In this document: positions 8,635 to 17,468 of the stretch, one piece after another
How positions within the stretch are numbered: the stretch's first letter is position 1
How the letters are laid out: each line of letters opens with the position of its first letter
Assembly: GCA_027459665.1 (NCBI GenBank)
Contig: DAIDHN010000037.1
Location: forward strand, 1 to 39,563
Reading direction: 5' to 3'
Source: Chthonomonadaceae bacterium
GTDB lineage: Bacteria; Armatimonadota; Chthonomonadetes; Chthonomonadales; Chthonomonadaceae
Length of the DNA stretch: 39,563 nt
The notes under the pieces: generated by a model
Databases searched by the model: none
What the model was told of the DNA's origin: nothing
What the model saw: the letters and a program-made list of their open reading frames with translations, nothing else
Position numbers and translations under genes: made by a program

Positions 8635-10328
8635 GCCCGCTGCACCTCCTGCATCTCTTCTTCCAAACTGCGTACTGCACTAGAGCGAAACCTGCGGCCA
8701 TAGAGCATTAGCCCTAAAAGGTGAATGCACCCGGTGATGAACCAGATGGCAGCTACACTGCCGGCGAGCATGCCGCTGGTGCTGCCGGCATGACTTTGCA
8801 GCAGAGAGGCAGTGGGAGATAGCTGAAGGAATGGAAGAAGCGGGTTGAATGCAGAAAGAATACTTTTTAGAATAGGTGGTGCGCTGTGAACCAGCAGGAA
8901 TATCCAGCCGACCAGAATAAGCATGACAGGCACAAAACCCGAAAGCAGCCTGCTGTTAAAAATTGACCCGTAAAACATGCTGCACATTGCAATTCCAAAT
9001 GTAACTGCCAGCATCATGCCCAGAATGGCGGGTGCGCCCAGCCCATTCAGATGCGGGTCGTGCAGCCAGGCAGGGGCAAGCCCTGTGGTGATGCTGTTTG
9101 CAGAAAGGAGGTGCGGAGGCAAGCCGATGAGCGTGATGAACTGCTTCATGCCGATGAGGTAAAAATAGAGCGGGTACATAACGCACTGCCCCACGCAAAG
9201 CAACAACACAAACGGCAGCGCAGATGCAGTGCAGTTGCTTTTGAAACCTGCTTTGCTAAACCCCCACCGCAGCCTTTGCAGAAGGTTGCTGCACTCCCAT
9301 GCAGAGAGTGTGCCTGCAGTGTAGAAAAGAGTGAGTATGCACTGCATGAAAATAAACAGACACAACAATGCAGCAGGCGGTGAGATAGCGGTGAGTATGC
9401 TGCCGTGAGAAAGGAGTGATGTATACCATGTACTGCAAAAAAGCAGCGAGAGATACATATAAAGAACAAGCGAGAGTATTCTGAGTGCAAAACCCTGACG
9501 CTTTGGAAAGGATTCGAGTTGCGCGCCTGCTGCAGCGCACAGCAGGATACCGGAGAGCAGACATAGAGAACTGCCCCCGACTCCCTTCCAGAGAGAGAGG
9601 CCAAACAGCGTGGAACTGGAAGTGAGGCCAGTGAGAATATCTGAAACAGGGCTGGTAATGAGTATGATCGGGTTGTGGTACTGAAAAGATAACAGCCCCA
9701 TATAGCCTAATATCATGGTGAGGAAATACGGTACAAACAAGCTGCTGTAGCTGAACATCACCGCAGACACCGTGGTTTTGCAGCAGGATGACCAGTAAAT
9801 TCCCAGGGAAGCCATGAATACAGAGGCGCTGAACAGGGTGAGGCATGTTTGAAAGATGCTGCCGGGCGATACCCCTCCGAATAGAAAACAGATGGAGCAA
9901 AGCGGTATGGTAGTGAGGATGAGGAGCAGCGTGAATGCAAGGGCTGTTGCCATTTTGCCTGCGATGAGAGAGCTTTTCTTAAGCGGAGTCATGGTGAGCA
10001 GATCTAGGGTTCGCTGCTCTTTTTCGAGCGTTATAGAGCCGGCAGTGATGGCGGGAGAGATGATGATTACCATAAGAAATTCGATGCTGGCAAGTGTTCT
10101 GAAGGTAATCTGGCCGATGATGGCAGCGCCAATGAATGAGCCTTTTCCGTGTGCCGAATAGTCAAAAAAGCCTCGAAAACCACTGCTGCCATATAAACCC
10201 AGCAGAAACAGTATCAGAATGCCCAGATAAAAGAAAAGCAGCCCAAATGCCCTTCCGCCGCGCATGCGCGATCTCAATTCCTTCACAAGTACAGGATGTG
10301 AAAAAAATTCCTGAATGGTAGAGAGCAT
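8631..10328 (-). CDS. ABC-2-type transporter permease (large)
   Basis: This is a 565-residue polytopic protein with roughly a dozen hydrophobic segments. The N-terminus (SHPVLVKELRSRMRGGRAFG) and the EKEQRTLDLLTMTPL motif after the second helix are hallmarks of ABC-2/NosY-like permeases, in which this element contacts the ATPase. The gene starts inside the stop of the ATPase gene (TAATG, 1-nt overlap) and ends by overlapping the coiled-coil gene (ATGA). With the ATPase and a second, shorter permease it probably forms a heteromeric exporter. Substrate unknown. Confidence 0.88.
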   Translation of the reverse strand: MLSTIQEFFSHPVLVKELRSRMRGGRAFGLLFFYLGILILFLLGLYGSSGFRGFFDYSAHGKGSFIGAAIIGQITFRTLASIEFLMVIIISPAITAGSITLEKEQRTLDLLTMTPLKKSSLIAGKMATALAFTLLLILTTIPLCSICFLFGGVSPGSIFQTCLTLFSASVFMASLGIYWSSCCKTTVSAVMFSYSSLFVPYFLTMILGYMGLLSFQYHNPIILITSPVSDILTGLTSSSTLFGLSLWKGVGGSSLCLLSGILLCAAAGAQLESFPKRQGFALRILSLVLYMYLSLLFCSTWYTSLLSHGSILTAISPPAALLCLFIFMQCILTLFYTAGTLSAWECSNLLQRLRWGFSKAGFKSNCTASALPFVLLLCVGQCVMYPLYFYLIGMKQFITLIGLPPHLLSANSITTGLAPAWLHDPHLNGLGAPAILGMMLAVTFGIAMCSMFYGSIFNSRLLSGFVPVMLILVGWIFLLVHSAPPILKSILSAFNPLLPFLQLSPTASLLQSHAGSTSGMLAGSVAAIWFITGCIHLLGLMLYGRRFRSSAVRSLEEEMQEVQRA

Positions 10329-11320
10329 TAGGCCACCTGCCCTTTAGTCACTCTCATAAACAGGTCTTCCAGGTCTGTTTCGGGGGTAAAGAAAGAGCGC
10401 ACCTGTATGCCCGCCTGTACCAGCGCCTGCAGTACAGCGTATTCTTCTTCTGGCGGGCCAATGTATTGAAACTGCAGAGTGCAGCCGCGGGGCATTTGCA
10501 AGCTGCCTTCGGCGATTTTATGGTTTTCGGCACAAATGGAGGGCGTCTGAACCAGTTCAGGCATCTGCTGCAGCATATGCAGCGCCTGCTCAGCGTTCGC
10601 TTTCACTGTGAGTGTGATGCTCTGGTAGCCACGCACATTTTGCGCAAGCGTTTTTACGTCTCCCTCTACAATCATTTTTCCGCGCTCTATAATGCCTATT
10701 TTGTTGCAAAACTCTTCCATTTCCGGCAGAATGTGCGAAGAGATGAGAATGGTTTTCCCCATTGCCTGCAGCTCTTTCAGCAGCTCTCGTATCTCTATGC
10801 GCGCACGCGGGTCAAGGCCGGAAGCGGGTTCATCCAGCAGCATCACAGGCGGATCGTGTACCAGTGTTTTTGCAAGGCAGAGGCGCTGTTTCATTCCTCT
10901 TGAAAGCGACTCAACGTACGCATCTTTCTTCACGCTCAGGTCGGTCAGTTCCAGTACATCGCTGATGATGCCTGGACGTCTGTCTTTTGGAATTTTGTAT
11001 GCCGCCGCAAAGAAATCGAGGTATTCCCACACTTTTATATCGTCGTATACCCCAAAAAAATCTGGCATGTAGCCAATGAATCCTCTTGCTCTGCCCGGCT
11101 CTTTCAGAGCATCTACACCGTTTACCCGCACGGTTCCTGCAGAGGGAAGCAGCAGGGTGGCAATGATTTTGATAGTGGTGGTTTTGCCGGCTCCATTGGG
11201 GCCAATGAACCCGAAAATATCTCCTTTTTCCAGCTGAAGGTTCAAATTGTCGAGTGCAGTCAGGGTGTCTGAACCGGTTTTGTACACTTTGCACAGATTA
11301 TTGAGTTCCACCATTGCCAT
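10328..11320 (-). CDS. ABC transporter ATP-binding protein
   Basis: This 330-residue ATPase has Walker A GPNGAGKT (residues 40-47), the Q-loop region GYMPDFFGVYDDI, the signature LSRGMKQRL, Walker B VMLLDEP with the D-loop SGLDP, and the H-loop in ISSHILPEM. A C-terminal extension of about 100 residues is typical of ABC-2 exporter ATPases such as the CcmA/NatA/DrrA type. GGAGG lies 8 nt before the first ATG, which supports that start over the internal Met at codon 3. The gene sits between two ABC-2 permease genes and is the energy-coupling subunit for both. The presence of one ATPase with two unequal permeases resembles gldA/gldF-like arrangements. Confidence 0.95.
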   Translation of the reverse strand: MAMVELNNLCKVYKTGSDTLTALDNLNLQLEKGDIFGFIGPNGAGKTTTIKIIATLLLPSAGTVRVNGVDALKEPGRARGFIGYMPDFFGVYDDIKVWEYLDFFAAAYKIPKDRRPGIISDVLELTDLSVKKDAYVESLSRGMKQRLCLAKTLVHDPPVMLLDEPASGLDPRARIEIRELLKELQAMGKTILISSHILPEMEEFCNKIGIIERGKMIVEGDVKTLAQNVRGYQSITLTVKANAEQALHMLQQMPELVQTPSICAENHKIAEGSLQMPRGCTLQFQYIGPPEEEYAVLQALVQAGIQVRSFFTPETDLEDLFMRVTKGQVA

Positions 11321-11339
11321 AGAGAGTCCCTCCGGGTTT

Positions 11340-12113
11340 TTACATTCCCTGCACTGGTTTGCGCAGTTTTGCTATAGAAACAGCCAGCAGCACGGTTGCC
11401 AGCAGCGTGAGCAGAAACAATGCCATTGTGAATGAGAGAACATCTGCAGGGCTTTGGTTCTCTGCAAGGGAATGTTCAAAAAACAGCACAAAAGGGTTGA
11501 GCCAAACAAGAGAAGGAACCAGTCCGCTTAGCAGCCCTGTTCCGATGCAGAACAACCCGAAGAGCGTTGTGTATGAAGCAAGTATTGCATAGAGCGACCG
11601 GCTAAGCAGGTTTGAGAAGAAAACGGAGAGAGCCAGTATAAAGTACCCTATGAGAAATTGCGTGAGATAGGTTTGGAAAAACTGTATGAACGGGTAGTGT
11701 GTGCTGTGCGCTATCAGGCGCGCCCATATGAGAATATTGATGGGCAGCAGGGGAAGCAGCATTGCTGCAAACAGGAGCAGAGACGAGAGCAGCTTGCCCA
11801 CAATAATCTCGGCGCTGCTAAGCGGGGTGAACAGAAGCATTTCGAGAGTTTGCTGTTCTCGCTCTTTTGATATAATATTTCCGGCTGTGCCTGGCAAAAT
11901 CAACATGAATGCAGTAAACTGCAGCCCCATTATTACCTGCCAGACAGAGTAGGCGACACTTTGGCTTGCACCAAACAGAATGTAGCGGCCTGTTAGAAGG
12001 TACAACACCAGCAAAAACAGAGCCGTAATCACAAGCCCGGCAATTCGGGCCGATTTATCGTTGCGCAGTTTATAGCGCAAAAGCTCTTTGCGCAGCACAG
12101 GGTTGTTCCACAT
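11340..12113 (-). CDS. ABC-2-type transporter permease (short)
   Basis: This 257-residue protein has about six membrane segments. It begins with the NPVLRKELLRYKLRN element and has KEREQQTLEMLLFTPL after the second helix, the same ABC-2 permease signature as the larger permease downstream. Its ATG follows immediately after the TAA of the preceding gene (TAAATG, no spacer). The length fits the core ABC-2 permease fold without extras. It probably pairs with the 565-residue permease to form the exporter pore. The two differ strongly in length and sequence, so this is not a recent duplication. Confidence 0.88.
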   Translation of the reverse strand: MWNNPVLRKELLRYKLRNDKSARIAGLVITALFLLVLYLLTGRYILFGASQSVAYSVWQVIMGLQFTAFMLILPGTAGNIISKEREQQTLEMLLFTPLSSAEIIVGKLLSSLLLFAAMLLPLLPINILIWARLIAHSTHYPFIQFFQTYLTQFLIGYFILALSVFFSNLLSRSLYAILASYTTLFGLFCIGTGLLSGLVPSLVWLNPFVLFFEHSLAENQSPADVLSFTMALFLLTLLATVLLAVSIAKLRKPVQGM

Positions 12114-14225
12114 TTAGCCGTCTCCTGTAGAGTGATGGTGCATGTATGCAGGGAAATTGGAGAGTGGAATATGCACTATGAGCAGCGACGCCTGTTTGCT
12201 GACTACTGTGGAATGAGGTATGTCGAACTGCACCACCGCCTTTGGCAGCCATGCAAAGAAGTGCAGAGCGGGGTACGGTCTGGCAAAGTTGCTGATTACT
12301 GAATCGGTGTTGTAGACTGTCTGCGGGTTGATGCCATGTTTAGCTGCAGCCTGCAGATTGAAGCCTGCAGGTGGGTGGCCTGCGGGATAAACTGGAGCAA
12401 GCGCAGCAGTGTGCCACGAATAGGCGGAATCGGAGTGCTGTATTGCGGCCAGCTGCGCAGAGGTGAAATTTGCTGTAACAGACTGCCCGGGCTGAAGAGT
12501 TCCCAAAGGGTGTGTTTCAAGAACACACTGTTCTACAGGAAAAGAATTTTTGTTGGTGATTGTAAACCCGAACAGGTTTTTTGAAATTTTTGCAAGCTGC
12601 ACATGAATGCCGCCCGACCGTATAGTGAAGCTTTGGTATATGAAATGAGATGTCCAGACAGGCACAAAGAGCTTTTGTAGAGAGGAATGGGCGGCACCGT
12701 AATAAAAGACGCTGCGATGTGCCGGGGGAATGAGATAGGGATTGCCCGGTTGACGGGGAATGCCCGGAACAAAGCTGTTTTTGAAGGCATTTTGCACGTG
12801 CAAAACAACCTTGTAGTACGAGCTGCGAGGTGAATAGATGCTGGCAAAAATAGTCCCTGCCATATGCCCCGAGTTTGCTGTGGTTTCGAGGTAGGTAATG
12901 CTGCGCAGAGTGAGCGGTGCGTTTTTGAGGATGCGCCCGAACAGGTAGGCGCCTGCGGTGAAGAGGAGGATGCATGCTGGTATGGTGACCCAGCTCCACT
13001 CCAGACGGTCGAGTTTTTTGAGAATCAGATAGTTTACCGGTGAAATCAGCAGCAGATAGGCGATACAGAAAAAAGCGACTACTTTTATACTTGGAACAGA
13101 AGCGGCTTTTGAACCAGACAGGCTGTTTAAGATATACGACGAGTGAGCAGCTATGTCTGGCATTCTGGGCAGTATGGGCACAGGGTGTCTGCCTGCCGTG
13201 TCGAGCAGTTTCCAGAGCGCAATTCTGCCGGGCCACCGGTTGAGGTCAGAATCGAGCAGATCGAATGAGGTGAAAACCACTTTTCCGCTGCCCCTGGAGA
13301 TAGTGCTGATGAGTGGCTGCCCTGCATGCGTTGAGGCAAACACAACAGCGCCCGGCATGAGCTTGCCTTCTGTGAGAGCGAAGCCTGCTGCAGAAGTAAG
13401 CGGGGCATACTTTGGCAGTGCATCAAACTTGAGAACATGTGCTGTACTTACCTGCTGCGGCTTGATGGGAAGCATCTGCTGCAGGGCGGGGTTTTGAAGG
13501 TGTGTGAGGTTTGCCCCCCCCGAGACGATAAGCGTTCCGCCGAGATACACATAGTTTTGCAGTGCAGAGATTTGCATGGCGGTGAGAGAGCTGAGCGGCT
13601 GATCTGCCAGGACAATTCTGCTGAATGCAAGATAGCCTTCGGCAGAATTGGGCAGGTCTCTGGCATCGGGGGCAGTCACCATTTCGCTTTGCAAGCCTGT
13701 TGCAAGGGGCTGTGCAGCGAGCAGGTTGATTTGAATGGCAGTCAGCGGGGCGCTGTTTTGTGCAAGCACCATTACTGCGTGCTGGTTCACAGGGTTGAAA
13801 GTAGGTTTGAAGGTGAGGGGCGCCCCGGTCTGCTGTCCGTTTTGAACGATGCTGATGGTGCATTTGTACCGATTGTACTGCTGAAAGCTCAGCATATAGG
13901 CTGTGCGGGTGATTGGGAGAAGAAAGTTTTCTATCAGATGCACCTGTCCGCCTGGCAGGGTGATGTTGCGCAGAAAAAGCTGTCGAACGTTGCTGGCGGT
14001 TAGCTGCACCTGTATTTGCGCCAATCCCTGCGGTGCTGTACCTGTAACAGAAAGTGATAGCTTTGCCCAGCACTCATAATAAGGGCTGACAGTAAATTGC
14101 ATGCCATTTGCGGTGCCAGGCGCGATGGCAATTTTCAACTCTGCGGCGCTGCTTCGGGGCAGGCAGCAGAATATCATTAGAAAAAGCGCCGGGAAGCTAG
14201 CCTCCGGCCGCCTCAAGCACCTCAT
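12114..14225 (-). CDS. exported membrane protein of the ABC-2/MoxR cluster, GldG/GATase-like
   Basis: This 703-residue protein is read from ATG 14225, inside the last codons of yebC (29-nt overlap). That start gives a proper signal peptide: RCLRR, a hydrophobic core (FPALFLMIFCCL), then PRSSAA. The next 200 residues are beta-rich. Around 217-240 (LQNYVYLGGTLIVSGGANL) the sequence resembles the class I glutamine-amidotransferase-like fold found in GldG-like and related envelope proteins: a helix, a GGTLIVSGG strand, then a loop. No catalytic Cys is evident. Two membrane helices lie at about 377-430 (FFCIAYLLLISPVNYLILKK and the following VTIPACILLFTAGAYLF), and a soluble beta-rich C-terminal part follows. 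The frame stays open to 14327, but that would lie wholly within yebC. Its place before two permeases and an ATPase suggests an auxiliary exporter subunit. Confidence 0.7.
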   Translation of the reverse strand: MRCLRRPEASFPALFLMIFCCLPRSSAAELKIAIAPGTANGMQFTVSPYYECWAKLSLSVTGTAPQGLAQIQVQLTASNVRQLFLRNITLPGGQVHLIENFLLPITRTAYMLSFQQYNRYKCTISIVQNGQQTGAPLTFKPTFNPVNQHAVMVLAQNSAPLTAIQINLLAAQPLATGLQSEMVTAPDARDLPNSAEGYLAFSRIVLADQPLSSLTAMQISALQNYVYLGGTLIVSGGANLTHLQNPALQQMLPIKPQQVSTAHVLKFDALPKYAPLTSAAGFALTEGKLMPGAVVFASTHAGQPLISTISRGSGKVVFTSFDLLDSDLNRWPGRIALWKLLDTAGRHPVPILPRMPDIAAHSSYILNSLSGSKAASVPSIKVVAFFCIAYLLLISPVNYLILKKLDRLEWSWVTIPACILLFTAGAYLFGRILKNAPLTLRSITYLETTANSGHMAGTIFASIYSPRSSYYKVVLHVQNAFKNSFVPGIPRQPGNPYLIPPAHRSVFYYGAAHSSLQKLFVPVWTSHFIYQSFTIRSGGIHVQLAKISKNLFGFTITNKNSFPVEQCVLETHPLGTLQPGQSVTANFTSAQLAAIQHSDSAYSWHTAALAPVYPAGHPPAGFNLQAAAKHGINPQTVYNTDSVISNFARPYPALHFFAWLPKAVVQFDIPHSTVVSKQASLLIVHIPLSNFPAYMHHHSTGDG

Positions 14226-14946
14226 CTGAAATATCGAAGTTGGCATACACGTGCTGTACATCTTCATCTTCTTCAAGGCGCTCCAGAAGCCTGAGCATTT
14301 GCTGTGCATCCTTCCCCTCCAGGGCAACCGTATCTGCCGGCTCCATAGTATATTCAGCGCTTACTATGGCAATGCCTGCTTTCTCTACTGCCTCACGCAC
14401 AGAGGCGAAATCTTCTGGCTGCGCCACCACTTCAAAATGTTCCGGGTCGGTGCGCAGGTCTTCGGCGCCAGCTTCTGTAACGAGTGCGAACAGCGTATCT
14501 TCATCGGTAGCCTTTGTATCCACTACAATCAGCCCTATGGGATGAAAGCGGTATGAAACGGAGCCAGACTCGGCCATTCGGCCTCCGTTTTTGGTGAAGA
14601 TATTGCGCAAATTGGCCACCGTGCGGTTTTTGTTGTCTGTAGCGCATTCTACCAGAATGGCGGTGCCGCCGGGGCCATACCCCTCGTAGGTCACCTCATC
14701 GTAAACGGCCCCATCGATTTCCCCTGTGCCGCGCTGTATCGACCTGCGAATATTGTCCTGCGGCATAGAGTTTTCTCTTGCCCTCTGTATCGCAAGGCGC
14801 AGTCGAAGGTTGGTATCGGGCGTGCCGCCGCCCGCCTTTGCGGCCATAATGATTTCTTTCGCCAGTTTGGTAAACAGGTTGCCGCGTTTTGCATCCTGAG
14901 CGCCCTTGCGCAAACGGATGTTGTGCCATTTGGAATGCCCGGACAT
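14197..14946 (-). CDS. yebC: YebC/PmpR-family protein (TACO1 type)
   Basis: This is a 249-residue protein of the usual family length. The N-terminus (MSGHSKWHNIRLRKGAQDAKRG), the three-domain layout, NMPxxNI-like SMPQDNIRRSI and YEGYGPGGTAILVECATDNKNRT are diagnostic. Members act as transcriptional regulators (PmpR) or as translation factors that relieve ribosome stalling at proline-rich stretches, as known for TACO1-type proteins. GGAG lies 7-8 nt upstream of ATG 14946. The gene heads the minus-strand cluster, and its 3' end overlaps the next gene by 29 nt, so the downstream exporter genes may depend on its promoter. In other bacteria yebC is more often next to ruvC, which is not seen here. 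Confidence 0.95.
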   Translation of the reverse strand: MSGHSKWHNIRLRKGAQDAKRGNLFTKLAKEIIMAAKAGGGTPDTNLRLRLAIQRARENSMPQDNIRRSIQRGTGEIDGAVYDEVTYEGYGPGGTAILVECATDNKNRTVANLRNIFTKNGGRMAESGSVSYRFHPIGLIVVDTKATDEDTLFALVTEAGAEDLRTDPEHFEVVAQPEDFASVREAVEKAGIAIVSAEYTMEPADTVALEGKDAQQMLRLLERLEEDEDVQHVYANFDISDEVLEAAGG

Positions 14947-15005
14947 TAAGGTTCTCCTCCATGCTGCACTGTAGTGCTGATTTGCATATTGTACAATTAG
15001 AGAGG

Positions 15006-15011
15006 ATTATA
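15006..15011 (-). promoter_or_regulatory. candidate -10 box upstream of yebC
   Basis: On the minus strand a perfect TATAAT lies about 60 nt upstream of the yebC start. No good -35 hexamer is found 17 nt further upstream (GGAAGC-like). A second weaker TACAAT lies nearer the gene. It probably drives the yebC-to-MoxR cluster. Confidence 0.45.
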
Positions 15012-15082
15012 CTCCATGTTTCCTTTGTGCTTCCATGCCGCCATACTGTTTTCAGCTGCCTGGCGTCTAAAGCGCCGCCGAA

Positions 15083-16294
15083 TTACCTGTTGTTTTGATG
15101 GGTGCGCCAGTACTGCATAAGCGTGACAACCAGTTTCTGCGCCATAGCGGTGGCATCTGCCAGGCCCTTGTCATCTATCCCCTGGTTGAAGGCGACCATA
15201 ATGGCGATGTCGTGCTGCGGATACAACCAGATGGAACAGTAGTTGAGCGTGTTGGAACCGTCGTGGGTAAGCACCGGTTTTTCATGTGCAGCGCCGGGCA
15301 GCGTCAGCCAGCCGTCCGCGTAGCTGCTGCCGGGCAGAGGGGTGTGCAGACGCTGTAAAATGTGAGCATTCAGCAGCCCGTTTTTCCCTTCCTCCCCTCG
15401 TAAATGAAGTGCGGCAAATTTCGCCCAGTCGGTGATAGAGCAGTGCACCAGAGCGGCGGGGGCAATGCAGACCGGGTTATCGGCCAGCGGGCCGGGAGGG
15501 ATGGCAACATGATGCCCATGAGAAACTATGTGTTCCCACAACCCTTGTTTGCGTGTTGATGCCATTGGCCCATAGCCAGCGGTTGTCATGCCGAGAGGCT
15601 CAAAAAGGTCGGTCTGCATCAGTTGTTCCCAGCTGATACCTGCTACGGTTTCTTCTATAAAGCCCAGCACTGCATAGTTTCGGTTGGAGTAGAGAAAGGT
15701 TGTGCCGGGGGCATTCACCGGCTTTTCCTGCAGCACTGCTTTTACATAGGCAGCGCGCTGCTGCGTTGGTGAACCGGGCAGCTGGTGAAGCTGCAGCATA
15801 TTGACAGAGGGCAGGGCGGTATCTGCCGAAAACCCTGTTCGCTGCTGCATTAGCTGCTCTATGGTGAGTTTGCGGTAGGCAGGCTGCATTACTTTGGCAT
15901 ACATGGGCAGGGCCTGTGCCAGCGTGGTGTTCCAGTGCAGTTTGCCCTGCTGTATCAGCAGTCCGGCCAGGGTAGCCGTCATTGCTTTTGTGTCTGACCC
16001 CAGATGAAAGGCATCATTGGGCTGTGCGGGGTCTTTTTTGCCCCAGATGCGCACTCCGGTTACACCGGTGGCCAGCAGCCTTTCACCAGATGTGATGGCT
16101 ACTCCCAGGGCGGGCAGCTGCATCTGCTTTCTCAGCGGTTCAATCACCTTGTTCAGATTCAGCACCCTGTGCGTCAGTGTGTCTGCCTGGTAGGCCGCGG
16201 CATCTGCAGAAAGCGGCGCATGAATGTGCGACAGCATGGAAAAAGCCATGAGACCTGCCCCCAGGTTTGCAAGAGCAATTTTGGCGAAAAACAT
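15083..16294 (-). CDS. secreted class C beta-lactamase-like serine hydrolase
   Basis: This is a 403-residue member of the serine beta-lactamase/penicillin-binding-like (beta-lactamase family, class C fold) group. The three active-site motifs are visible: S100-D-T-K103, Y202-S-N204 and H344-D-G346. I start it at ATG 16294 rather than the upstream ATG 16306 because GGGAG lies 5 nt before it and the resulting N-terminus (MFFAKIALANLGAGLMAFS...HIHA) is a clean signal peptide. Family members include esterases, D-aminopeptidases and DD-peptidases, as well as beta-lactamases. The HxG triad instead of KTG is more common in the esterase/peptidase members, so antibiotic resistance should not be assumed. 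It is followed upstream by another secreted hydrolase gene, 57 nt away. Confidence 0.85.
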   Translation of the reverse strand: MFFAKIALANLGAGLMAFSMLSHIHAPLSADAAAYQADTLTHRVLNLNKVIEPLRKQMQLPALGVAITSGERLLATGVTGVRIWGKKDPAQPNDAFHLGSDTKAMTATLAGLLIQQGKLHWNTTLAQALPMYAKVMQPAYRKLTIEQLMQQRTGFSADTALPSVNMLQLHQLPGSPTQQRAAYVKAVLQEKPVNAPGTTFLYSNRNYAVLGFIEETVAGISWEQLMQTDLFEPLGMTTAGYGPMASTRKQGLWEHIVSHGHHVAIPPGPLADNPVCIAPAALVHCSITDWAKFAALHLRGEEGKNGLLNAHILQRLHTPLPGSSYADGWLTLPGAAHEKPVLTHDGSNTLNYCSIWLYPQHDIAIMVAFNQGIDDKGLADATAMAQKLVVTLMQYWRTHQNNR

Positions 16295-16351
16295 GCAATC
16301 TCCCATTATTGTAGTTGTTTTGGTCTGGACGGATGTTTTTGCCAGATGGTT

Positions 16352-17341
16352 TCACGGAATGTGTGCTGCAAGCAGTTTTTGCTGGAACCACGCCCGTATG
16401 TTGAATACAAGCATTGGGTTCAGTACATGCGAGGCATCTACCTGATTTACCACCATATTTTTATCGTTTGCTGCTGCGCGCAACAGCGCCTGCGAGGCTT
16501 CTGGCGGGATAATCTGATCGTATTTTGCAGTAAAAATGAGTAGCGGGCGGGGGGCTATGCCGCCTATGTAGTGAACGGGGTCGGTAATGCTGGTTACGTT
16601 TTCTACGGTGCGCATAAGCTGCGGGGTGATTTTTATGGGCCAGTGCTCGCGAAGTATGGGGTACCTTGCGATGTGGCGCACCACATCGGTGAGGTCTCCA
16701 CCGGGCACCGCCAGGCAAAACACAGCCACTCTCTTGTCTACTCCGCCAAACACAGCGCCAAGCATGGCCCCCTGCGAGAACCCCAGGTACCCCAGCTTGT
16801 GCACATCGATGTCTTTTCGGGTTTGCAGGTAATCTACCGCCCTGCGCAGGTCTATTACTGTTTGCACCCAGGCGTCTCTGGCTGTGTACGAATTTGGCAG
16901 AAAGATATCGCCGCTTTTGCCCGGCACCCTGCGCGCTCCGCAGTATTGCGCATCAAGAGACAGCGTGGCGCAGCCGATTTGGGTAAGCGCAATGGAGCTG
17001 GCTTTTACATAGGAGGAATCTTTGTTGCCGCCGGAACCGTGCATGAGCAGAACGCAGGGGTAGGGGGCTTTGCCCTGGTCGGGCAGAGCGAGAATGGCGG
17101 GCACTGTCTGATCGTGTACCGATTGAAAGTGAACCAGAAAGCGCCGGGCGGTAGGCAGGGTATCGAGCGGGGTGATGACTGCATTCAGCGGCAGGCTTGA
17201 ATCGTAGCGAAACCATTGCAGGCGCATGGCCTGAATTTGCTGCCGGCAGCTGTTTTTTGCAGCGGGCGCCGCTGTCGCTGCCGCTGTGATCAGCAGAAGC
17301 GCTGCAGGGAAAAGTACACGAAACAGAATGGTTTTTTTCAT
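16352..17341 (-). CDS. secreted alpha/beta hydrolase (dienelactone hydrolase/acetyl xylan esterase-like)
   Basis: This 329-residue protein has a signal peptide (MKKTILFRVLFPAALLLITAAATAAPA). The alpha/beta-hydrolase core shows the oxyanion segment LLMHGSGGNKD (about 99-108), nucleophile elbow G-F-S189-Q-G, acid D275 (AKYDQIIPP) and H305 (DASHVL), in the correct order and spacing. Such proteins cleave ester bonds, often on plant polysaccharide acetyl groups or small esters, outside the cytoplasm. It reads into the beta-lactamase-like gene on the same strand, with no evident terminator between, so the two may be one transcript. No strong Shine-Dalgarno site is visible (AAGGT lies about 15 nt upstream). 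Confidence 0.85.
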   Translation of the reverse strand: MKKTILFRVLFPAALLLITAAATAAPAAKNSCRQQIQAMRLQWFRYDSSLPLNAVITPLDTLPTARRFLVHFQSVHDQTVPAILALPDQGKAPYPCVLLMHGSGGNKDSSYVKASSIALTQIGCATLSLDAQYCGARRVPGKSGDIFLPNSYTARDAWVQTVIDLRRAVDYLQTRKDIDVHKLGYLGFSQGAMLGAVFGGVDKRVAVFCLAVPGGDLTDVVRHIARYPILREHWPIKITPQLMRTVENVTSITDPVHYIGGIAPRPLLIFTAKYDQIIPPEASQALLRAAANDKNMVVNQVDASHVLNPMLVFNIRAWFQQKLLAAHIP

Positions 17342-17356
17342 AATGGTAGTATGATA

Positions 17357-17368
17357 CCTTGATGATAC
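17357..17368. repeat. TGATA-N2-TATCA palindrome in a divergent spacer
   Basis: A 5+2+5 inverted repeat (approximately 17357-17368) lies between the divergent alpha/beta hydrolase and 2-hydroxyacid dehydrogenase genes, about 20 nt from the hydrolase start. It could be a small operator or part of an AT-rich promoter. It is short enough to occur by chance. Confidence 0.25.
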
Positions 17369-17468
17369 ATATCAGTATGCACACTGCCCAGGGCACAGCC
17401 TGCTTGTGCGCTGCCTGAATGACAGTACTAAAGGCAGAGATGTGCAGCTGCAATGAAAGATAGTGAAA

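Noticed and set aside
5900-14946. Calling the ABC-2 cluster a gliding-motility (gld) operon.
   Set aside because: The resemblance is limited to one GldG-like segment and ABC-2 parts. No other gld genes are visible, and this is not a Bacteroidota-type context.
15083-16294. Calling the beta-lactamase-like protein an antibiotic resistance enzyme.
   Set aside because: Its third motif is HDG rather than KTG; this broad family contains many esterases and peptidases, and no other resistance context is present.
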